Positions 56,733-64,000 of a DNA stretch of 64,000 bases are shown one piece after another. The stretch comes from Sophora flavescens (taxonomy: Eukaryota; Streptophyta; Magnoliopsida; Fabales; Fabaceae): contig CM061065.1 of the NCBI GenBank assembly GCA_030762895.1, positions 83,089,607 through 83,153,606 of the forward strand, written 5' to 3'. Made by a program: the position numbers and the translations under genes. Position 1 is the stretch's first letter; each line of letters begins with the position of its first letter. Under the pieces are notes generated by a model, which made no database searches, had not been told where the DNA came from, and saw only the letters and a list, made by a program, of their open reading frames with translations.

Positions 56733-59700
56733 ATGGCTGATCATGAGGATATCCCTCCTTCATGCAGCGGGTCAGAGACCCCGTCTACCGGTAGAAAGGG
56801 TAGACGTGCCACACGGATGAGGAATTTGACTGCCAACCGTGGGTCAAATCAAAGGATAAGAGTAGACTTTGATAATAACCTCAATCCTATTGGGCCAATG
56901 GAAGATCAGTTTAACAGTTTTGTGGCGACCCTTGCTAGGAACAATCCCAGTATACTCATTGATAGGTGGAGAGATGTACCGGCGGACGTGAAGGAGCAGA
57001 TATGGGAGAGTATTCTGGTATCTATACTTCTACGTCCTGTGTTTGTCTGTATCTACTTTATTTTTATCTTAATAATATCATACAGTAATTCGTTGATTCT
57101 TTTGGTCTTAATGTAGTTGACCTTTGACATACCGGATACATACGCTATGAAGAAGCGTTTGCTAAAGTATGCTGGAGAGCGTTGGAGGGCTTTTAAGGCC
57201 GACCTGGGCAGATACTATATATTCAATCCAAAAAGTAAAAAGAACCCACTTGAGGAGTATCCGTTTCTTGACAAAGCGATGTGGGATCGCTTTGTTCAGA
57301 GCCGACATGATCCCAGCTTTCAGGTTAACTTATTTGATTTGTCTCTAAATTTATGTAATTGCATTAATTTCATTTACTTATGTAATTTAATTGTCTTTTA
57401 TTTATAACAGGAGAAGAGGAAAAAGGGGCAGGAAAACCAAAGCAAGAATGTCTACCCCTATGTCATGTCTCGTGGGGGATATAAAAAGCTTGTTCAGAAA
57501 ATGGTTGAAGAGGAAAAGAAAGCACGTCAGGAAGCAGCATCTCAGGCGGATCCTAATGCTAAAAATCTTCCAGAGGTTGTTGATCCACCTCCACCCCCAT
57601 GCCATCGTTCATGGAAGAGGGGCCGACAAAGAAAAACGGGACAATATACATCCGAGGAGGCCCGCCAAGTAGCTGAGAAGATTGTAAGTATAGTTTGTTG
57701 TAATTGTCATTTTAATATTGTTACCGAATTGTAATGTGACCTGATATTTTATGTGATAGGATGCCTTGGATGATCAGCTAACCCAAGGAACCTTTGTTCC
57801 TAGAGGACGCGATGATATCTTATCTACTGCCATCGGTAAACCAGACCATCCGGGCCGTGTCATTGGTGTTGGATGGGGAGTCGACATTCGCCAATACCAT
57901 GGTTCATCTTCACACCAATGCCACAGGGATGTTGAAGCAGATAGAGCACGACTAAAACAGGAGATTGTAGCTCAGCTTCGACAAGAGATGGCCGAGCAGT
58001 TTGCCCAGCAGATGGCAATCTTGACTTCTATGTCCCAGCAGATGACAGCTGGTGTCCAACCCTCTGTCCATGTGAGCACTAAGGGCTCATGTGATCCTCC
58101 TCATCATCCTGAAAATGATGATGATGGTGATGATGATGATGATGATGATGACGACCTTGATAGGTGTGAGCTGTATGTTGATGATCATCGTCATCGCCGC
58201 TTAGTGGCATTGGGTAGGGCACATAATAACTTAGGTAATACCATACACCATCGGTTATTACCGGATGATCAGCTGAGGGTCGTTGTTGAGATTATTCGAG
58301 ATGCTGATGCTCGAGTCCCTGTGCCCACTGAGGAGGTTCAAACAGTGGGTCAGGCCCTCGGTAACTTCATCCTTTGGCCAAGAAGACTGGTCAACTTTCT
58401 TGTTGCATATGAGGTATTCGGTTAGTTGTGTTTTTCTATATTCATAGTTGAAATAATTTATTATTGTTTAAAGATAATGCTTTATTTTTATTCGTTATAG
58501 GATGTTGGAAATGATATTGTGCCTAAAAGGTCGGATCTAGGAAGACCAGAGATGTCTGCTCCTGCCAAGGTATTCATTTGACCATTTAGTTAATAACGAA
58601 TTAAATAACTTAATTATCTGTGATTACTAATATATATCTATGTTGTTTAGGGGATCAACAAAGGGGCACCTGGCCATGGTGATGTTTTTAAAGTTCTGGC
58701 TATACAGGTTGTCACCATGGAGAATGACGTAGCCTTGGTAAGGTTGGAACGTGATGCCAGCCCTGGTGAACTGTATATACCAAAGAAGGAACTTATGGAG
58801 ATGGTACTCAATAAAGAAATGGTCAGTTCTGCACACATATCGTTTTGGTGCACGTAAGTACATTTTATTTATAAGTTAAGTACGTAATTAATTTTTAAAT
58901 ACTATGATAATTAACATGTTTTTCCAATATATTAGGTATCTGCATCGTATGTTAGTCGATCAGGGTAACCTCGCCCTTTATGGGTTCATTGACCCCATGT
59001 TCATTCAGGGTGATGTTCTCCTAGCATCGGAAGACCCGGTCACTACCATACGTGATATACTTGCCCGAGACGATCATCAATTCTATCTTGCGCCTTATCT
59101 CAATAAGTAAGTACCGGTTATTTAAGTATAACTATATATGACTTAGTCACTAACTGTTCCGCAAATACAGCCGGCATTGGCAACTGTTGCTCTTGTACCC
59201 AAGAATGAACGTCGTGGTCTTCTTCTGCTCATTGGGAAATAAGCCGGCGAATCAACTGAAGACGATCATCGAAACGTAAGCATTAAAATACTTTATAATC
59301 AGTAATGCAGTTGTTTTAATTATCTGAAATCTATTATATATACTTTAATTAATGTTTTTGTCATGATAGGTCTATTAATGCAACCCACATGTTGCATGGT
59401 GAAAGGCGTACTCGGGCTATCAGATGGATTATTCCCAGCGTAAGATATTTATTAGTTCAAATGCATCAAATGCAGTGGGTACAATAATTGATTTCTATTT
59501 TATTTAATTCCTCATATTCTAATTGGGTTTCATTTGTACGTAGTCACGTATACAACGTGGGTCATGGGAATATGGCTACTATATGATGCAGTGGATGTTG
59601 GAAATTATCTCCTCCGGGATCACTGAAAGATGGCACGAGGTAAATTTTAATTGACACAATTAGAAGTAATTGTATAGATTCGTTATATGTTTTATGTTAG

Positions 59701-59814
59701 TTTATTACTTAAAAGATATAATCTTTTGTCCAATTAAACTTGCAGATATTCAACAATTCAACTCCATTATCTGATTCTGACATCAACAACATAAAGAGGT
59801 GTTAGGCAACTTTC
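56733..59814 (+). CDS. CACTA-3 second gene: Transposase_24-like DNA-binding part fused to an Ulp1-like domain, open frame
   Basis: Eleven exons by GT-AG sites: 56733-57017, 57117-57323, 57411-57683, 57760-58413, 58501-58569, 58651-58853, 58936-59106, 59171-59275, 59370-59439, 59544-59639, 59746-59814. They total 2,202 bp, that is 733 residues plus a stop, with all phases matching. Residues 1-330 resemble Transposase_24 (RWRDVPADVKEQIWESI; YPFLDKAMWDRFVQSRHD; MSRGGYKKLV; KPDHPGRVIGV), which in En/Spm-type elements binds subterminal repeats. An Asp run (GAT repeats, about 58125-58155) follows. The C-terminal part is C48/Ulp1-like with His in HWQ (59175-59177), but Tyr replaces the nucleophile Cys in SWEYGYYMM (59571-59573). 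Protease activity is therefore unlikely. Confidence 0.82.
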
Positions 59815-59984
59815 TTTCTTGAAGTGTACCAACCATAGTTTGTATATATGTAGTTAGTTTAAAAACTTATCATGTACTAGCTATTACTTTTGACTGATTA
59901 TATGTATTTTGATATGAAATCTATAATATATCATATAGCTTTTTGGTTTCTAATTATTTTTGTTGTCTCTGAATGTAATTGAAC

Positions 59985-59989
<5 letters not shown>

Positions 59990-60054
<65 letters not shown>

Positions 60055-60062
60055 GTATGTAT
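59990..60062. repeat. (TA)n followed by (GTAT)n microsatellite
   Basis: About 25 TA units then five GTAT units, 180 bp after the stop of the second CACTA-3 gene. CACTA-2 has a TA tract at the matching place. Confidence 0.93.
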
Positions 60063-60189
60063 TATTCGTAATAAATTCAATATATGTTAGTTGTGTTGAG
60101 AATATTTACAGTAGGTTATTCTGGTATATATTGATCTGCATTACTGAAACAGGGGGGAAGGAATGATAGAAATGTAAATAATAGGGAAA

Positions 60190-60500
60190 AAATGAGACTT
60201 TACACATCGGTTTTATTAAAACCGATGTGGAAATTTCACTTTACACATCGGTTTTCATTAAAACCGATGTGGAAAGTGAAATTTCCACATCGGTTTTAAA
60301 CTTTCACAATAGGATACGAATTGACAAATTAATTTTCCAGATCGGTTAAGTGTTAACCGCTGTATAAAATATTATACACATCGGTTATAAAACCGATGTG
60401 TAAAGTGCCAATAAACCACATCAGTCGTTTCAACATCAGTTTTAGAACCGATGTGTAAAGCCAAAAATAACCGATGTGGAATCCCCTTTCTGCACTAGTG
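60190..60500 (+). repeat. 3' subterminal repeats and terminus of CACTA-3
   Basis: Six or more CACATCGGTTTT...AAAACCGATGTG pairs, then TTTCTGCACTAGTG. Confidence 0.9.
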
Positions 60501-60503
60501 TAT

Positions 60504-62197
60504 GAAGGAAAGACCCTTTGAAAATATTTGACTTTATTCCATCAAGGAATTTCAAAAACAAACGAATTTTCTAAATGCTTTAGAAAAAGTTTGTAAAGGA
60601 AAAGATTTTCTCCTAAATGATTTAGAAACGTTCTGGTTACTTGGATAAGTGACCAAGGTTTTATTTTGGAATTGATTTTTCACTGAGCGAAAAGTAAGTA
60701 CATGTGAAAGAGAATCTAGTTCGCGAGACGTCGCCTCCAGCATTCAGTTATATGCATGCGATATGGGATCCGTGTCAAGAATTATGGACCAAGGGTCCTA
60801 ATCGTGATATTCTGGGCTAGGAGTCCTAATCTGGGAATTGAGGACTGTGTGTCCTAATTTCATTATTATGGACTAGGAGTCCTTATCATGTTGAAATAAA
60901 ACATGGATAAAATTATAATTGTTTCTACGACCACAACCTTGGACTGCGTCATCAGTCTAAGGTTTTGTGATTGAGCACTCGGACTGCAAGTCTTGTGTTA
61001 TTGATTTTCAAGTGATGAAAATTGTGAATAGTCGTTAGCTTTGGGTTTCGACAACGGAAAATAGTGAACACAAAGAAAAGTATTTATAATGAAAAGTCTT
61101 TTATTCATATGCATTTCCCATTAGCATACGTGCTTGAGTTACCGAATACCCGGTTAAGATGTGGTGTTCGATGATGTATACATCTGGATGGCCGTTGATA
61201 AGGGATTCGTGATGATGTTGATCCGGGTACATGAGGTGACGGAGACAACTTGCCAATGCGGCATACGAGCATGATCAACTCTTTATTTCTTAATGATAAA
61301 ACGGTGATGATATCTCATGAGATTAAGTTTAGAGCCTAATTATTGAAGTGTCATGCATTCTCTTTGTAAAACTTATTGTTCGGGTATGAGACCCACTGAT
61401 ATAACACTTGTTATTTTATCTCTGAATAATAATTAAAAGTTAACGTGCTGAGGTAATGTATGTATCATGTATATGGTTGTTGGGTGATATATCCATTTGT
61501 CGGTATCTCACCCTTACATATATATCAGGTTTCTTCGGGTTCGCTATTGTACCCTGGGTACTTTAGTACAGATGGTGCAGAGGAGTCTTCCTAAGTCACT
61601 CAGAGACCTAGATCTAGTTGTTTGATGAAGTATTTGATTGTGGAATGACCACGTGAGTTTTCCTCAGAAATAACTTTTAGAACGACCAGCTTAGGGTTTG
61701 AGACTTAGATTTTTGATAGTATATATAAGTATGGATTAGAGAGTCTTTCTTTTAAAATGGAATGTTTATAGCTCGGAGAGCATCTCTTTTGAATGAAAAC
61801 CTAAGCTTTTCCTTTTGGTCATGTATAGTTTATTGATATAACTATTTTTAGCATATTACTGCCTGGTGTATTTGGTGTAACTGGAATGAAAATGTAATTA
61901 TTTTAGCAGGTGTTCTTTTACCTGGGATGTCCGAATTACAGAGGAGACTCTGTCGAAATTTTTGTAAAAATACTAGCTTTTATTCAAGTGTATCTCTAAA
62001 TTAAATAGGCTTGCCAGGCTAGGATTGTAAGCATGTGTGCCGATCAAACCTTAGGTTGGGAGTCGTGACAAATCTTTATACCAAGTTTCAGATGCTTACG
62101 TACTTATATAAATTATTTTCCGAAAGCAGCCAGCAAATTATCTTTTTAATTTAAATTCTGCATGTGTTACGTAGTAATACCTAGTGGGGGTGTTACA
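60504..62197 (+). repeat. Right half of the solo LTR
   Basis: It has repeated 'gactaggagtcctaat'-like phrases (60785-60890) and no ORF. It continues the left half after removal of CACTA-3 and one copy of TAT. Confidence 0.65.
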
Positions 62198-62285
62198 CAA
62201 GAAGGCACAGACAAGGAGCGGCTCCTGGCAGGCTTCTAGGCGGAGGGACACACGAATGAACCGATTACACACTGGAATAAGAGGG

Positions 62286-63685
62286 TGTTGGTGTAAGCCC
62301 TAGAGGCCAGTGTATTTCTTAGACTTACATTTGTATCTTGCTATTATATATATATATATGAGGCATTCCAATTTATTGTGTTACTTGTTTAAACATAATA
62401 AACTCCTTAGAATAGAAATTTCAGTTTAATAGAATATCAAGTATATGACTTGATCGTGAGATACTATTGAACAATGAAATCCTATTCTTAAATATCCGTA
62501 GTCAAGTATTTATTAAGGACAATAATAATACATTGAGACTATTATGTGTGCAGACTGATGACCATATCTCACGGGTCATGGATATGAGATATCGAGTCGC
62601 CACATAGGTACACATTAGAGTAATGATGTACTGGATTGACCCACCATGAGAACACTACATGGAGCGTTATGTGAGTGTCATAAGTAGTTCTCATAGTGAC
62701 AATGGTGTATGCAATCCTTCGACCTGAAATCGCTACGATCCCTACATGAGGAGTCGTGTGCTTTAATATCGTCAAACGTCATATGTAATAGGATGATTAT
62801 AAAGACGGTCATTGGGCATACCACGAGCCATGCAGAGGGATGTGAGTGACCTAGATGGAATTTGTCCCTCCTACATAACAGGAGTAATATCTCTGGGCCC
62901 CCCGATAGAGTGAGGATCAGTAAAATGCATGGCCGTCTTTGAAATGAGTCAATATGTGATATTGACCTCATTTGTTGTTAAGTCTACTCGGGTATCAGGG
63001 AACATGATATTGAACCATACAAGGGTGACACATTCTATGTCTTGTGTTCAATATAGATATATGGACAAAGGGATAATAATGCACATAAATATTTGTCACA
63101 GAAAGGTTTCGTCAAATCACTGACTTTCTCACTACTTAGGTGGCAGTGATGTATTGCTAGATACCGCTCACTGTTTGTAATATTAAATGGGATTTAATAT
63201 TACTACTAACGTTTTGGGAACCTATAGGGTCACACACATAAGAGCGGATCAAAAGGAGCATTAAAAGGAGAGTTGGACTCTTCTATTGGGCCTAGCGCAT
63301 GGTACATGGGGCTTAGGTCAAACGCTGCTCACTAACTCACTTAAGGAGGTGCTACTATAAGTAGACCACTTAAGCTATTGTGCCTACATGGTTTTTACCC
63401 TAGCCGCACGTAGAGAGTGACAGTGAGCAGCAGGTCTCGGTTTTTCGAAGCTAGCACTGTGAGGCAGAGACACTTCGTGTTCGTGACGTTGGACGTTCAC
63501 GGGATCTGCTCGTGTGGATACCTTAGAGACATCGTTCGTGCGGTGTTCGTGATAGACGATTTCAATCAATTGTCATCGCATCAAGAGGTAAATCTTCTAA
63601 CCATGAATCATGACCATTCCCAAGGATCCTTCGATGGGTATTTTTTTCCGCTGTGTTATTTTGTTTTATACGCAAATTCCCAACA
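62286..63685 (+). repeat. 5' LTR of the right-edge retrotransposon
   Basis: It runs from TGTTGGTGTAAGCCC to AATTCCCAACA. The ORFs inside it (for example 63417-63746) are not conserved proteins as far as I can tell. Confidence 0.75.
63355..63364 (+). promoter_or_regulatory. TATA box of the right-edge LTR
   Basis: CTATAAGTAG lies about 330 bp before the LTR end, a plausible U3/R promoter position. Confidence 0.5.
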
Positions 63686-63686
63686 G

Positions 63687-63700
63687 TGGTGTCAGAGCCG
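63687..63700 (+). other. Primer-binding site (Met tRNA type)
   Basis: TGGTGTCAGAGCCG begins two bases after the LTR end. It matches the TGGTATCAGAGC primer-binding consensus with one difference. Confidence 0.75.
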
Positions 63701-64000
63701 CTTGCGAAACCATGATTCTGTTACGTGGTTTACCTGTTATGTATGATAACATGTTAATAATGTGAATCGTTTTTCTGAAAATCGTTTGAATCCGTTTTTA
63801 TGAAACCTTGTTTCTGTAATTTTCGTATGTATATGATATATGCGTCTATAGCATGTTTTTGTATATATATACGATATGTACATTGGTTCTGGAATCCTTA
63901 TTATGTTCTGCGATGGCGTCAAGTGTTGATGTTAAACATGATCGGTTTCAGTTCTCTGTTGGCGGCGTTAAAGGGTGTCAGACATGAAAACTTCATGTTC

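Larger units (their letters stand above)
50480..60500 (+). mobile_element. CACTA-3: structurally complete En/Spm-type element
   Basis: Ends are CACTAGTGCAAAATATACC and, inverted from 60500, CACTAGTGCAGAAAGGGG. TAT lies on both sides (50477-50479 and 60501-60503). It has subterminal CATCGG repeats at both ends, a leader with a long intron, a TNP2 frame and a second multi-exon gene. At 10,021 bp it is the only one of the three with all parts in place and no large foreign insert, apart from a short LINE tail in the leader. Confidence 0.93.
48681..62197 (+). mobile_element. Solo LTR (~3.5 kb) split by CACTA-3
   Basis: It begins TATAACACC (probably mutated TGTAACACC) and ends GGGGGTGTTACA. CAAGAA flanks it on both sides (48675-48680 and 62198-62203). 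The halves are 48681-50479 and 60504-62197. There is a CT-rich leader and a GC-rich stretch at 49150-49500, whose apparent ORFs (49041-49550 and its antisense) are compositional. No primer-binding site, internal region or second LTR is present. Length and the TGTAACACC start suggest a Tekay-type gypsy LTR. Confidence 0.75.
62286..64000 (+). mobile_element. LTR retrotransposon, 5' part, running off the right edge
   Basis: A 1.4-kb LTR with TGTTGG...CCAACA ends is followed by a Met-tRNA-type primer-binding site and about 300 bp of leader. Short inverted ends and LTR size suggest a Ty1/copia element, but no gag or pol is reached, so the superfamily is an inference. Confidence 0.7.

Noticed and set aside
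59960..60166. 68-codon frame after the CACTA-3 gene
   Set aside because: It is a translated TA microsatellite.
63913..63990. ATG near the right edge as the gag start
   Set aside because: The frame stops after about 24 codons and has no gag-like sequence. The real start is probably outside the window, or the copy is decayed.

Overview
The window is eukaryotic, from a flowering plant (AT-rich background, spliced genes, plant-type LTR retrotransposons, CACTA, hAT and LINE elements). The one host gene is the 5' part of an abscisic acid 8'-hydroxylase-like cytochrome P450 (CYP707A family) on the minus strand at 1-2110. A eudicot is likely and a legume possible, but the species cannot be read from the sequence. 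Everything to the right of the P450 promoter is transposable-element DNA, stacked in nests whose order can be read from intact target-site duplications (TSDs).

Nest A (2501-20709): a hAT-type non-autonomous element (8-bp TSD GAATGCGG) was hit by an LTR element, now a solo LTR in minus orientation (2974-20595, TSD GGTTT). That LTR was hit by a full-length Ty3/gypsy chromovirus of Tekay/Del type (4094-17806, TSD TATTT) and separately by a 1.2-kb solo LTR (18964-20181, TSD GAGGT). The Tekay element carries a relative of that 1.2-kb LTR inside its 5' LTR (4840-6044). Between its protease and reverse transcriptase sits a one-LTR Athila-like element (8570-12171, TSD TTGTG). Its pol is dead: stops, a frameshift and a lost RNase H aspartate.

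A short Helitron-helicase remnant follows (20917-21264). Nest B (21434-44214) is a CACTA element on the minus strand (CACTA-1, TSD AGG) that received two insertions: a non-autonomous gag-protease LTR element of TR-GAG type (26896-34152, TSD CTTAA) and a second CACTA on the plus strand (CACTA-2, 36698-43840, TSD TGA). 44212-48680 holds a hAT-like MITE, a ~400-bp perfect-looking fold-back, and a LINE 3' end.

Nest C (48675-62203): the LINE fragment was split by a ~3.5-kb solo LTR (TSD CAAGAA), which was split by a third, complete CACTA (CACTA-3, 50480-60500, TSD TAT). CACTA-3 has a TNP2 transposase reading frame with three stops, but its second gene (11 exons, Transposase_24-like plus Ulp1-like protease fold) stays open through 733 codons by my splice model. 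From 62286 an LTR retrotransposon (5' LTR, primer-binding site) runs off the right edge.

The most unusual signal not explained by gene content is a recurrent array of short CG-containing palindromes (CACGGCCGTG, GCACGACCGTGC and TCGCCTCGCGA types). It sits in the U3 part of several unrelated LTR families, in four cases just upstream of a TATA box, and one copy has been carried into CACTA-2.
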